A stretch of DNA of 64,000 nucleotides, from NCBI RefSeq assembly GCF_000284255.1, contig NC_017075.1, positions 3,348,001 to 3,412,000 of the forward strand, in the 5' to 3' direction. Shown in pieces: positions 38,859-49,017 of this stretch. Source of the stretch: Rubrivivax gelatinosus IL144 (GTDB lineage: Bacteria; Pseudomonadota; Gammaproteobacteria; Burkholderiales; Burkholderiaceae_C). The position numbers and the translations under genes are program-made. Under the pieces are notes generated by a model that made no database searches, was not told where the DNA came from, and was given only the letters and a program-made list of their open reading frames with translations. The number at the start of each line of letters is the position of its first letter. The first letter of the stretch is position 1.

Positions 38859-39128
38859 GGATGTTTCTCCGTTCGGACCCCGTAGAGGGCTCAGGTCCAT
38901 CGAGCAGGTCCGGCACGCGCCGGACTTGCCTGCTCAACGGCCGGCCTGAAGCCGGCGACGACGCCAACGGCCGGGCGCCGTGTTTCATCTGTCATCGCCG
39001 ACCGGGTGCCCGTCATCAGGGTTGACAGCGGCGGCCCCAAGCTTCTCCTGCCCAAGCTCATCCGCACGGAGACGCCCGATGCCCCTCGCCGCCACGTCAG
39101 CCCACCCGGCGCCCCGACGCCGCGCGAC

Positions 39129-40166
39129 ATGATGCGGCGCGACCTGCCGCACGACGGCAGCGGCGAACTGCCGCGGGCCTTGCGCGACCCGATGCTGACG
39201 GTCGTCATGCCGGCCTACAACGAAGCGCGCAACCTCGGTGCGACGCTGGGCCTGGTGTGCGCCGCACTGCGCCGTCTGGCCACACGCTGGGAAGTCGTCG
39301 TCGTCGACGACGGCAGCCGCGACGACACCGCGCAGCTGATGTCGCCACCGCCGAGCGGCGTGCGTTACCTCCGGCTGGCCCGCAACTTCGGCAAGGAGGC
39401 GGCACTGACCGCCGGGCTCGTTCACGCCCGCGGCGACGTCGTCTGGCTGATGGACGCCGACGGCCAGCATCCGGTCGATCTGATGCCCGAGATGCTGCAG
39501 GCCTGGCGCGACGGCGCCGACCACGTCTGCGCGGTGCGCCAGGCGCGTGACGACGAGACCTGGCTCAAGCGCCTGGGCACCACGTGGTTCTACCGCGTCG
39601 TCAACATGGGCTCGCCGGTGCCGATCACGCCGGACGCCGGCGACTACCGGCTCTTCGACCGGTGCGTCGTCAATGCGCTCAACGCCCTGCCCGAACGCAA
39701 CCGGTTCATGAAGGGGCTGTATGCCTGGGTCGGCTTCGAGCCCCGCGCCATCGCCTACCAGCCGCTGCCGCGCGCCCATGGCAAGAGCAGCTTCTCGACG
39801 CTGCGCCTGGCGCGGCTGGCGATGACCGGCATCACGGCCTTCTCCAACCTGCCGCTGCGGCTGTGGAGCGGCATCGGCGCCATCGCGGCGCTGGGTGCGC
39901 TGGCCTATGGCTGCTGGGTCGTCGTCGAGCACTTTGCGGCCGGGCACCCGGTGCCCGGATGGCCGACGATCGTCGCCGGGCTGATGTTCACCGCCGGCGT
40001 GCAACTGCTGTCGATCGGGGTGCTGGGAGAGTACGTCGGCCGCATCTTCGACGAGGTCAAGCAGCGCCCGGTGTTCCTCGTCGCGCACGACAGCGGCGCA
40101 CCGGCCGAACAACCCGCGGCCATGGCAGTGGCCCGGCCGCTGGGGCTGGCCGGGGAGCGCGCATGA
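39129..40166 (+). CDS. Polyprenyl-phosphate sugar glycosyltransferase, GT2 family (ArnC/GtrB/FlmF type)
   Basis: A membrane-bound glycosyltransferase of 345 residues (start 39129; 39192 is also possible). The catalytic domain starts LTVVMPAYNEARNLG (about 22-36), with VVVVDDGSRDDT and the DxD-like WLMDADGQHPVD. Two C-terminal TM segments follow (around 250 and 285), and the end is GVLGEYVGRIFDEVK, typical of ArnC/DPM-type enzymes that load a sugar on undecaprenyl phosphate. Its stop overlaps the deacetylase ATG (ATGA at 40163-40166). I infer a role in making a lipid-linked amino sugar for lipid A decoration. Confidence 0.88.
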   Translation: MMRRDLPHDGSGELPRALRDPMLTVVMPAYNEARNLGATLGLVCAALRRLATRWEVVVVDDGSRDDTAQLMSPPPSGVRYLRLARNFGKEAALTAGLVHARGDVVWLMDADGQHPVDLMPEMLQAWRDGADHVCAVRQARDDETWLKRLGTTWFYRVVNMGSPVPITPDAGDYRLFDRCVVNALNALPERNRFMKGLYAWVGFEPRAIAYQPLPRAHGKSSFSTLRLARLAMTGITAFSNLPLRLWSGIGAIAALGALAYGCWVVVEHFAAGHPVPGWPTIVAGLMFTAGVQLLSIGVLGEYVGRIFDEVKQRPVFLVAHDSGAPAEQPAAMAVARPLGLAGERA

Positions 40167-41014
40167 GCCGCCACGCACTGGCGCTGTGCGCCGACGACTA
40201 CGGGCTCGCCCCCTATGTCGACGAAGCCATCGACCGGCTGGCGCACAGCGGCCGGCTGGCCGCCGCGAGCATGCTGGTGCAGCGCGCGCGCTGGCCCGAT
40301 GCAGCGCGCCGCAGCCATCTCTGGCCGGTGGGGGTCAAGCGCGGCCTGCACTTCAACCTGACCCACGGCTTTCCGCTCAGCCGCGAACTGCGACGCCACT
40401 GGGACGCGCTGCCGACCCTGCCGGCGCTGATCGCGCTGGCGCACGCCCGGGCCCTGCCGCTGGCGGCGATCGGCGCCGAGCTCGAGGCGCAGTTCGAGCG
40501 CTTCGAGGACCACGTCGACGCCGTCCCGGCCTTCGTCGACGGCCACCAGCACGTGCACCACCTGCCCGGCGTGCGCGACCTCGTGCTGCGGTTCGCGCGC
40601 GAACGCGGGCTGGCCGTGCGCAACACCGGCCGGGTCGAAGGCCCGAACGACCCGCTGAAGCGCCGCCTGATCGAGTTCACCGGCGGCCGTGCGCTGCAGC
40701 GCGGCCTGCGCCGGCTGGGCATCCGCCACAACGACGTGCTGCTCGGCGCCTACGACTTCGAGTCGCCCGACTATCGCGCGCGCATGCAAGGCTGGCTGAA
40801 GGCGCTCGGCCAGGAAGACACCAACGCCCGCGCGCTGCTGTTCTGCCACCCCGGCGACGCCGCGAACGACGGCGCCGGCGACGAGATCGCCGCCGCACGC
40901 CAGCGCGAGGCGAGCTACCTGGAGAGCGGCGCGTTCAGCGAGGATCTGGCGGCGGCCGGCGTGGCCCTGGGCCCGGCCTTCGAGCCGGCGGCCGGAAGCT
41001 CCAGTGCCGGTTGA
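40163..41014 (+). CDS. YdjC/ChbG-family carbohydrate deacetylase (NaxD/HpnK type)
   Basis: A 283-residue member of the YdjC/ChbG family. It begins ALALCADDYGLAPYVDEAI (metal Asp-Asp) and holds GLHFNLTHGFPLS and the DGHQHVHHLPGV metal site (about 126-137). The NaxD subgroup removes an acetyl group from undecaprenyl-phosphate amino sugars before transfer to lipid A; HpnK acts in hopanoid synthesis. The neighbours favour the former. It overlaps the GT2 gene by 4 bases. Its last 80 bases overlap the 3' end of the convergent gtrA-like gene. Confidence 0.88.
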   Translation: MSRHALALCADDYGLAPYVDEAIDRLAHSGRLAAASMLVQRARWPDAARRSHLWPVGVKRGLHFNLTHGFPLSRELRRHWDALPTLPALIALAHARALPLAAIGAELEAQFERFEDHVDAVPAFVDGHQHVHHLPGVRDLVLRFARERGLAVRNTGRVEGPNDPLKRRLIEFTGGRALQRGLRRLGIRHNDVLLGAYDFESPDYRARMQGWLKALGQEDTNARALLFCHPGDAANDGAGDEIAAARQREASYLESGAFSEDLAAAGVALGPAFEPAAGSSSAG

Positions 41015-41369
41015 CGAGATAGCCGCAGACGAACACCACGCCCGTCGCCAGCACCTGCGCCAGCAGGTAGTACACGCCCAGCGCGACGCCGGCCGCGACG
41101 ATGGCCATGCCGAGCGCGCCGCCGGCGGCAGCGGTCAGCTGGAAACGCCACCAGCTCGCCAGCAGCGGCAGCTGCCGCGCGCCGGCGAAGGTGAAGCTGC
41201 GGTTGCCGGCAAAAGCGACCTGCGCCCCGAGCGCGGCGCCGGCCCCGCTGGCCGTCCAGGCGGCCCAGCCGGCGGCCTCGACCAGCACGGCCAGCGTCAG
41301 CCAGTGCGCCACGGTCGCCAGCGCGCCGACGACGGCGTAGCGCAGCGGCTCGGCGCGGCTCAACGACAT
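40935..41369 (-). CDS. GtrA-like membrane protein
   Basis: A 144-residue protein with four hydrophobic helices (AVVGALATVAHWLTLAVLVEAAGWAAW, GAALGAQVAFAGNRSFTF, LTAAAGGALGMAIVAAGVALGV, LAQVLATGVVFVCGYLVNRHWSF). FAGNRSFTF and YLVNRHWSF are the doubled signature of GtrA, a putative flippase of lipid-linked sugars. The C-terminal Pro/Arg tail is coded by the region that overlaps the deacetylase gene. It overlaps the ArnT-like stop by 10 bp, so the two genes are coupled. Likely moves the sugar lipid to the periplasmic face. Confidence 0.88.
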   Translation of the reverse strand: MSLSRAEPLRYAVVGALATVAHWLTLAVLVEAAGWAAWTASGAGAALGAQVAFAGNRSFTFAGARQLPLLASWWRFQLTAAAGGALGMAIVAAGVALGVYYLLAQVLATGVVFVCGYLVNRHWSFRPPARRPGPGPRRPPPDPR

Positions 41370-42898
41370 GCGGCGGGCGCGTCGGCGCGCCACAGACGGC
41401 CACGGCGGCCTTGCGCGACCAGGACCGCGTCTTCGAAACCCGCGGGCGGCGGCGTCGCGCCGGAGATCACCAGCCACGACCGGCCGTCGCAGCGCCGGCG
41501 CACAAGCTCCTGCGGCGACCACAGCACCTCGGCCGCCGCCGCCGGGTCGAAACGCCCGGCGTCGCGCAGTTCGCGCCGCCAGTCGTCGCGCCGGTCGCGC
41601 TCGGCCGAGCTCCAGTCGCCGATGACGGCAGGCGGCGACTCCAGCCGCGCCAGCAGGCGCAGATCGAAGAACGGGTCGCCGAGGAAGACCACCCGCTCGC
41701 CCGGGGCACGCGCCGCGGCCAGCGCCGCCGCCAGGTCGGCGTCGCCCGCGGGCCCTTTGACGAACACCGCAGTCCAGGCCAGCAGACAGGTCGCGGCCCC
41801 CGCGACCAGCGTCGCCACGACGATCGCCGGCCGGCGGCCGCGCAGCGCACGCGCCAGCAGCCACGCCATCGGCGCGGCGGCCGGCAGCACGTAGCCCACC
41901 AGCTTGGACGCCGGCGCCGAGAAGAACAGCAGCACCGCAGCGATCCACCAGGCCGCGAACACCGTGTCGGCATGCGCCCCCGCGCGGCGCCAGGCACGCC
42001 GCAGACGCCCGGCCGCAGCCGGCAGCCACAGCGCGGCCGGCAGCATCGCCAGCGGCAGCACGGCGAAATAGAACCAGAACGGTTCGCGGTTGTTGAAGCT
42101 GGTCTGCGTGAAGCGGCGGAAGTGCTGCTCGACGACGAAGTAGTCGACAAAGCCCGGGTGCGCCTGCTGCGCGAGCACGAACCACGGCGCGGCGATCAGC
42201 AGGAAGAGCGCCAGCGCCAGCGGGTCGAGCAGCGCCAGGATCCCGCGCCAGCGCCGCGTCGCCGCCAGCCAGGGCAGCAGCACCAGCGCCGGCAGCACGA
42301 CGCCGATCAGCCCCTTGGCGAGCACCGCGAAGGCCGCGGCCACCCAGGCGGCGACGATCCAGCGCCGTGCTGCGGTTTCGTGCCGTTCGAAAGCCCGCCG
42401 GGCGCAGGCGACGGCCAGCGACACCGCGCCGGCCACCAGCATGTCGCAGTCGGCGTACTGCGCACCGAGGAAGACGAAAGGCGTCGTCACCAGCAGCGCC
42501 ACGGCCAGCGCCGCTTCGCGCCGGCGAGCCGAGCCGGCCGGCGACGCCCCGGCCACGGCGCACCACAGCGCCAGCACCATCGCCATCGCCCCCAGCAGCG
42601 GTGCGGCCCGCATCGCCCAGCCCGTCGGGCCGGCGAGCTTCATCGCCGCCGCGGTGATCCAGTACATCAGCGGCGGCTTGTGGAAGTACGGCAGGCCGTC
42701 GAGCGTCGGCGTGACGAACTCGCCGCGCTGCAGCATCTCCCAGGCGACGCCGACGTAGCGCCCTTCGTCGGGCAGCATCAGCGGGCGCCAGGCGGCGGTC
42801 GCGGCCAGCCACACGAACACCAGCATCAGCAGACGGCCCGGCGAGGCCCACGATCCTCGGGCCGCGAGCGGCGGCGAAAGCTCGGTCGCGAGACTCAT
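41360..42898 (-). CDS. ArnT-like glycosyltransferase (GT39/GT83 family)
   Basis: An integral membrane enzyme of 512 residues with many TM helices, which transfers a sugar from undecaprenyl phosphate to lipid A. The family start is clear: PLMLPDEGRYVGVAWEMLQRGEFVTPTLDGLPYFHKPPLMYW, with the catalytic DE pair and the YFHKPPL loop. FRRFTQTSFNNREPFWFYFAVLPL also fits ArnT. The C-terminal ~150 residues are soluble. ATG 42898 has GGAG about eight bases upstream. It is the first gene of a two-gene minus-strand set with the gtrA-like gene, and faces the GT2 and deacetylase genes. Confidence 0.9.
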   Translation of the reverse strand: MSLATELSPPLAARGSWASPGRLLMLVFVWLAATAAWRPLMLPDEGRYVGVAWEMLQRGEFVTPTLDGLPYFHKPPLMYWITAAAMKLAGPTGWAMRAAPLLGAMAMVLALWCAVAGASPAGSARRREAALAVALLVTTPFVFLGAQYADCDMLVAGAVSLAVACARRAFERHETAARRWIVAAWVAAAFAVLAKGLIGVVLPALVLLPWLAATRRWRGILALLDPLALALFLLIAAPWFVLAQQAHPGFVDYFVVEQHFRRFTQTSFNNREPFWFYFAVLPLAMLPAALWLPAAAGRLRRAWRRAGAHADTVFAAWWIAAVLLFFSAPASKLVGYVLPAAAPMAWLLARALRGRRPAIVVATLVAGAATCLLAWTAVFVKGPAGDADLAAALAAARAPGERVVFLGDPFFDLRLLARLESPPAVIGDWSSAERDRRDDWRRELRDAGRFDPAAAAEVLWSPQELVRRRCDGRSWLVISGATPPPAGFEDAVLVAQGRRGRLWRADAPAACR

Positions 42899-43035
42899 CG
42901 GCCGGCTCCATCGCCGGGGCGCCGCGACGGGCGAACGGGGTGCAGGCGGCGACGGGCGGTCATCCGCACATGGTCGCATCCGACTCGCCGCCGCCGATGA
43001 CGGCGCCGACGGGCCGCATTGCAGCTGTAACCGCT

Positions 43036-45579
43036 TCAGCGGCCCAGTGCCCGCGCCAGCGCCGCCGCCAGCTCGGCCCGCGTCAGCGGCTTGGCGACGA
43101 CGACGGCGACGCCGGCCTGGGCCGCACGGCGCTCGAGCTCGGGGCCGCCCCAGCCGCTGGCCAGCACCACCGGCAGGTCCGGGCGCAGCGTGCGCGCGGC
43201 CGCCGCCAGCGCGGTGCCGCTGACCGCCGGCATGCGCTCGTCGGTCAGCAGCAGGTCGAAACGCTGCGGCGCCTCGCGCAGGCGCTCCATCGCGACGGCG
43301 GCGTCGGTGCAGCCGAACGGCTCGTAGCCCAGGCCGGCGAGCAGGTCCTCGGCCAGCTCCACCAGCGCCGGCTCGTCGTCGACGACGAGCACGGCCTCGC
43401 CGCGTCCTTCGGCGACCGGCGCATCCGCTGCCGCGGCCGGCGCCGCAGCCTCTTCGCACAGCGGCAGGTAGAGGTCGAAACGTGCGCCGCGCCCCGATTC
43501 GCCGGCGCCGACGTCGATCGCACCGCCGGCACCGAAGACGACGCCGTGCACCACCGACAGCCCGAGGCCGGTGCCGCGCGGCCCGCCGGGCCCCTGGCCG
43601 GTCTTGGTCGTGAAGAAGGGCTCGAACAGCCGCGGCAGCACCTCGGCGGCGACACCCGGACCTTCGTCGACGACACGCAGCCGCAGGTGCCGGCCGGGGC
43701 CGACGCGGCCTTCGAACACGCTGCGCTCGACGTCCAGCCGCAGCTCCTCGAGCGTGACGGTCAGGCAGCCGCCGCCGGGCATGGCCTGCAGGCCGTTGCT
43801 GCCCAGGTTCATCACGGCCTCGAAGAAGGCCGTGGCGTCGATGCGCACCGCGGCTCGGGGCGCCTGCAGCCGCCGCCGGATCTGCAGACCGGGCGCCAGC
43901 GAGCCGCCCAGCAGGTCCAGCACTTCCTCGACGACCGCCTGTACGGCGACCGCCTGCGCCGGCCGCGGCGTCGCACGGCTGAAGGCCAGCACACGCTCGA
44001 CCAGCGCCTTGCCGCGCTGGCCGGCCTGCAGCACCTGGTCCAGGCGCCGCGCCTGGGCCGAACCTTCCCGGGCCTCGCCGCGCGCCAGCTCGCCGTAGCC
44101 GACGACCGCCGCGAGGATGTTGTTGAAGTCGTGCGCGACGCCGCCGGCCAACGTGCCCAGCGCCTCCAGCCGGCTCGCGCGCGCGAGCTGCTCCTCGAGC
44201 TGCCGCCGCTGCTCGCGCGAGCGCACGTCCTCGCTGACGTCGGCCGCCGAGCCGCAGAACACGATGCCCTCCTCGCCCTGCAAGGCCAGGCCGCGCGAGC
44301 GCACATGGCGCCAGCTGCCGTCGGGCCGGCGCACGCGGAACACCTGGTCGAACTGGCCGGTCTGGCCGCGCTGGTGGGCGAGAAAGGCCTGGCGCAGCGG
44401 CTCGACGTCGTCGGGGTGCAGCGTCGGGTGATCGTAGAGCGCGCCTTCGGCCGGGGCGTCGCGCGCCAGGCCGAGCAGTTCCTTCATGCGCGGCGACAGA
44501 TAGGTGCGGCCGCCGGCCGGGTTCCACTCCCAGGCGCCTTCCTGCGCCGCCTGGAAGGCGCGCAGCGCCCGGCCCTGCTCGGCCGCCATGCGCGCCTCGG
44601 CCGCGCGGCGCAGCGCGCCTTCACGCGCCGAGCGCAGCGCGAGCATCAGCGTGACGCCGAACGCAAGGCCGACGAAGGCGGCCGCCAACGCGGCCTGGCC
44701 GGACCAGGCGGCCAAGGCCCGGTCGCGGTCGCGGGAGACGACCAGCAACAGCCGGCCGCCGTCGAGCTGGCGCGACGCGACGAGACGCGTGGCAGCGTCG
44801 CCCGGGTGGCCGGACCAGAGTCCGGCCAGATCCGCCGCCGGCACCGGCTCGCCGCCGAGCGCGCCCGGACCGTCGGCCAGCGGGCTGAGGTCCTCGCGCC
44901 GGTACAGGCCCAGGCGCGTGTCGGCCGTAGGCGCGAGCTGCGGGAAGTCGCGGTCCAGGAACTCGGCGTCGGCCATCAGCAGCACCGCGCCCCGCAAGCG
45001 GCGCTGGCCGTCGCGCCAGTCGGTGGCGACGGCGATGGCCGGCGGCACCACGCCCTCGCCGGCATCGGCTCGGCCCAGGTACAGGCGCCCGGGCGGCGCC
45101 GTCCCGACGGCGGCGAGCGCTTCGCGCTGCTGCGGCGACAGCGTCGGACGGTCGACGTCGGAGTCGGCGAGCACCTGGCCGCCCCGGTCGACGACGACCA
45201 GCGAGCGGAACCGCGGCAGCGCGGCGATGCGGGCCCGCAGCAGCGCGTCGGCCGAGCGGGTACCCGGCGTCAGCAGGCCTTCGGCGAGCTCGTCGCGGGT
45301 GGCCATCAGCGCCGCACCGGCGGCGTCGAGCGTCGCTTCGGCCTGCGCCGCCATCGCGCCGGCCAGCGAGGACAGATGGCGCTGCTCGGCGTCCAGCGTC
45401 TGCCGGCGCAGCGTCCACAGCCCCAGCGCGACCGCGGCGGCGACCAGCAGCTCGACCAGCAGCACGACGAGCACCAGCCGCGTCGCCAGCAAGTCGCGCC
45501 AGCCCGTAGGGGGAGGCGCCGTCGCCGCTGTCGGCGCAACCGGCGGCTCGAACGCTAATGTGTTGTCGGCCCCATTCAC
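43036..45579 (-). CDS. Hybrid sensor histidine kinase with PAS and receiver domains
   Basis: An 847-residue membrane sensor. TM1 lies about 34-56 and TM2 about 293-316; between them is a periplasmic sensor domain (60-290). A PAS domain (about 345-455) follows, then HisKA with His483 in GGVAHDFNN. The ATPase domain has N-box Asn591/Asn595, VDEGPGV and GTGLGLSVV, and a receiver closes the protein (728-845), with Asp780 as acceptor in LLLTDERMP and AKPL near 829. It is divergent from an OmpR-type regulator with only 14 bp between the start codons. Signal unknown; neighbouring lipid A genes suggest envelope sensing, but this is inference. Confidence 0.9.
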   Translation of the reverse strand: MNGADNTLAFEPPVAPTAATAPPPTGWRDLLATRLVLVVLLVELLVAAAVALGLWTLRRQTLDAEQRHLSSLAGAMAAQAEATLDAAGAALMATRDELAEGLLTPGTRSADALLRARIAALPRFRSLVVVDRGGQVLADSDVDRPTLSPQQREALAAVGTAPPGRLYLGRADAGEGVVPPAIAVATDWRDGQRRLRGAVLLMADAEFLDRDFPQLAPTADTRLGLYRREDLSPLADGPGALGGEPVPAADLAGLWSGHPGDAATRLVASRQLDGGRLLLVVSRDRDRALAAWSGQAALAAAFVGLAFGVTLMLALRSAREGALRRAAEARMAAEQGRALRAFQAAQEGAWEWNPAGGRTYLSPRMKELLGLARDAPAEGALYDHPTLHPDDVEPLRQAFLAHQRGQTGQFDQVFRVRRPDGSWRHVRSRGLALQGEEGIVFCGSAADVSEDVRSREQRRQLEEQLARASRLEALGTLAGGVAHDFNNILAAVVGYGELARGEAREGSAQARRLDQVLQAGQRGKALVERVLAFSRATPRPAQAVAVQAVVEEVLDLLGGSLAPGLQIRRRLQAPRAAVRIDATAFFEAVMNLGSNGLQAMPGGGCLTVTLEELRLDVERSVFEGRVGPGRHLRLRVVDEGPGVAAEVLPRLFEPFFTTKTGQGPGGPRGTGLGLSVVHGVVFGAGGAIDVGAGESGRGARFDLYLPLCEEAAAPAAAADAPVAEGRGEAVLVVDDEPALVELAEDLLAGLGYEPFGCTDAAVAMERLREAPQRFDLLLTDERMPAVSGTALAAAARTLRPDLPVVLASGWGGPELERRAAQAGVAVVVAKPLTRAELAAALARALGR

Positions 45580-45593
45580 GGCGACAGTCTGTC

Positions 45594-46346
45594 ATGCCCA
45601 TCGCCCAAGACCTCCCGGTTCCTCACGTTCTCGTCGTCGACGACGACCCGGCGCTGCGTGAACTGCTCATCGACTATCTCGGCGAGAACGAGATCCGCGT
45701 CACCGCGGTGGCCGACGGCGCAGCGATGCTGGGCACCTTCGCCGACGAGCCGATCGACCTCGTGGTGCTGGACCTGCGCCTGCAGGGCGAGGACGGGCTG
45801 GACCTCGCCCGCCGCCTGCGCGAGCGTGCCGAGGTGCCGATCGTGCTGCTGACCGGGCGCTCCGAGGAGGCCGACCGCGTGATGGGGCTGGAACTGGGCG
45901 CCGACGACTACGTCACCAAGCCCTTCAGCCCGCGCGAGCTGCTGGCGCGCATCCGCTCGGTACTGCGCCGCAGCCGCATCTCCGCACGCGCCGCCGCCGA
46001 ACAGCCGGTGCGCGAGGAGCGCCGGCGCGCCTTCCGCTTCGCCGGCTGGGAGCTGAACCTGGGCACGCGCCGGCTGACCGCGCCCGACGGGCGCCGTGTC
46101 GAGCTCAGCAACCAGGAGTTCAACCTGCTGGTCGCCTTCTGCAGCGCGCCGCAGCGCGTGCTCAGCCGCGACCAGCTGCTGGGCCTGTCGCGGCTCAACA
46201 GCGCCGAGGTCTACGACCGCACGATCGACGTCCAGGTGCTGCGGCTGCGGCGCAAGATCGAACCCGACCCGTTCAATCCGAGCCTGATCGTCACCGAACG
46301 CGGCGTCGGCTACGCCTTCAACACCAGCGTGCAGACCCTGGTCTGA
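45594..46346 (+). CDS. OmpR-family response regulator (TorR-like)
   Basis: A 250-residue DNA-binding regulator. The receiver has VVDDDPALREL, phospho-acceptor Asp in VVLDLRLQGEDG and Lys in VTKPFSPRELLARI. The winged helix carries LTAPDGRRVELSNQEFNLLVAFCSAPQRVLSRDQLLGLSR, then IDVQVLRLRRKIEPDPFNPSLIVTERGVGYAF, close to TorR/OmpR. ATG 45594 is favoured over 45558, which would overlap the kinase gene. The adjacent hybrid kinase is the probable partner, although hybrid kinases often use a separate phosphotransfer protein. Targets unknown. Confidence 0.93.
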   Translation: MPIAQDLPVPHVLVVDDDPALRELLIDYLGENEIRVTAVADGAAMLGTFADEPIDLVVLDLRLQGEDGLDLARRLRERAEVPIVLLTGRSEEADRVMGLELGADDYVTKPFSPRELLARIRSVLRRSRISARAAAEQPVREERRRAFRFAGWELNLGTRRLTAPDGRRVELSNQEFNLLVAFCSAPQRVLSRDQLLGLSRLNSAEVYDRTIDVQVLRLRRKIEPDPFNPSLIVTERGVGYAFNTSVQTLV

Positions 46347-46350
46347 GGCG

Positions 46351-46716
46351 TCAGCGCCGCGGCAGCACCAGGGCCAGCGCGCCCAGCAGCGCCGCCAGCC
46401 CCAGCCCCGCGGCCGAGGCGGTGGACGGCAGGCGCAGCACGTCGGGCTGCACGTCGAAGCTGAAACGCGCCAGCGCCACGAGCTGCTCGGCCGGCAGCGC
46501 CATCGCGTCCTCGAAACGCACCTGGACCTGGCTCCAGTGCTCGCGCCCGACGTAGGCCGCGAACGCCCCCGAGGCGACCGCCGCACGCGCCAGCGGCCCC
46601 AGGGGCTGCAGCAGCCGCGCCAGCAGCGTCACCCGGTCGGGCGGCGGCGCCGCGTCCCAGGCGGCTTTCACCGCCGCCAGATCCCGAGGGCCGTCGCCGT
46701 ACTGCACGTCGTCCAT
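46351..46716 (-). CDS. Hypothetical protein with a C-terminal membrane anchor
   Basis: A 121-residue protein of unknown function. The first ~90 residues are soluble and Ala/Leu-rich (VKAAWDAAPPPDRVTLLARLLQPLG, YVGREHWSQVQVRFEDAM). The end is a single hydrophobic helix closed by PRR (ASAAGLGLAALLGALALVLPRR), the pattern of a tail-anchored or inner-membrane protein. ATG 46716 has a GGGGTGA site seven bases upstream; 46740 is an alternative. It is 4 bp from the convergent response regulator stop. Confidence 0.55.
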   Translation of the reverse strand: MDDVQYGDGPRDLAAVKAAWDAAPPPDRVTLLARLLQPLGPLARAAVASGAFAAYVGREHWSQVQVRFEDAMALPAEQLVALARFSFDVQPDVLRLPSTASAAGLGLAALLGALALVLPRR

Positions 46717-46816
46717 CGCATCACCCCGATCGGCTGTCATGCGGCCAGCTTGCCCGCCCAAGGTGACGGCTTCGTTTCACCCGCGCCGCCACGATGTTTC
46801 GATCTGCAAGAACGAC

Positions 46817-46840
46817 AAAGGCGCCCCGAGGGGCGCCTTC
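46817..46840 (-). terminator. Terminator of icd
   Basis: Perfect 10-bp stem AAGGCGCCCC (46818-46827) with GGGGCGCCTT (46830-46839) and a 2-base loop, 25 bp past the icd stop. The short T-run on the minus strand (CCTTTGTCG) makes it a moderate intrinsic terminator. Confidence 0.7.
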
Positions 46841-46864
46841 GTCAGGGTTGCGGCAGGCGCGGGC

Positions 46865-48121
<1,257 letters not shown>

Positions 48122-48270
48122 GAAAAAGGTCTCCACAAACCGCGAATGCGGTGGGTCGTCGGGGATGAATTCGCGGGAATTGATTCTAGGTCAACGACTG
48201 TCGCCCGACTGACGTGCAAGGGCCTTCGAAGGACAAACGCTGGACACGGCGCCGCGATGCGCGGCGGCAT

Positions 48271-48960
48271 TCAGGTGGCGCAGTAGGCCTGCCACTGCAT
48301 CCACAGGCCGTGGCCCAGAGCCCAGCCGGAGGCGACGACCAGCAGCGCGCCCGCGGCGCGTGTGGCCCAGACTGCGGCCGACGCCGACTGCGACACGCCG
48401 AGCTTGAACCACAGCATCGGGCCGAGCACCAGGCCCGCGCCGCTGGCGATCGCGAAGGCGCCCATCACCGCGGCGCCGGCGGCGGCCGTGTTGGCCAGCG
48501 CGGCGACGACCAGCGCCGACTGCAGCAAGCCGCAAGGCCAGGCGACCCACAAGGACCCGGCGGTGGCCGCGCGGGCCGGCCCGGCGATGCGCCGCCAGCC
48601 GGCGGCGTCGGCCTGCGGTGCACGTCGCTGCGCGCTGCGGCCGATGTTCTCCAGCCAGGCCGGTTGCCGGCCCTTCCACAGCAGCCACAGGCCGAGCCCG
48701 AGGGCCGCAGCGTGCGCCAGCGTCCACAGCGGCCGCAGCGCGGGGCTGAGTTCGCCGACGGCCGACAGCAGGTTGACGCCGGAGGCGACCAGCGCGCCGC
48801 CGGCCGCGTAGCCGGCCACGCGGGCGAGATGGAAGCTCCAGAGGGCGGCGCGCTGGCCGGGTGGCAGCAGCGCCGTGCAGGCGGCGCCGCACATCGCGAT
48901 GCAGTGCGGCGCGCCGGCCAGCCCGAGCATCAGCGCGCTGACGACGAGCGCGAAGTCCAC
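48271..48960 (-). CDS. SafE/UreH-like membrane protein (sulfite exporter/DsbD-2 type)
   Basis: A 229-residue protein with about six TM helices that begins LVVSALMLGLAGAPHCIAMCGAACTALL, with the APHCIAMCG motif shared by the TauE/SafE-like UreH and DsbD-related transporters. The second half repeats the pattern with WVAWPCGLLQSALVVAALANT. GTG 48960 is the start. It follows hemN on the same strand by 57 bp. Genes of this family often accompany cbb3 oxidase loci, where a role in copper or redox supply is suspected; this is inference. Confidence 0.8.
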   Translation of the reverse strand: MDFALVVSALMLGLAGAPHCIAMCGAACTALLPPGQRAALWSFHLARVAGYAAGGALVASGVNLLSAVGELSPALRPLWTLAHAAALGLGLWLLWKGRQPAWLENIGRSAQRRAPQADAAGWRRIAGPARAATAGSLWVAWPCGLLQSALVVAALANTAAAGAAVMGAFAIASGAGLVLGPMLWFKLGVSQSASAAVWATRAAGALLVVASGWALGHGLWMQWQAYCAT

Positions 48961-49017
48961 GCGGGGGCCCGAAGAGTCATGCCCGGATTATCCCGTCGCG
49001 GGATAACCCGTGCCGGC

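Noticed and set aside
48180..48194. TTGAT-TCTAG-GTCAA upstream of icd
   Set aside because: It resembles an FNR box but has a 5-base spacer instead of 4, so the half-sites would be out of register.
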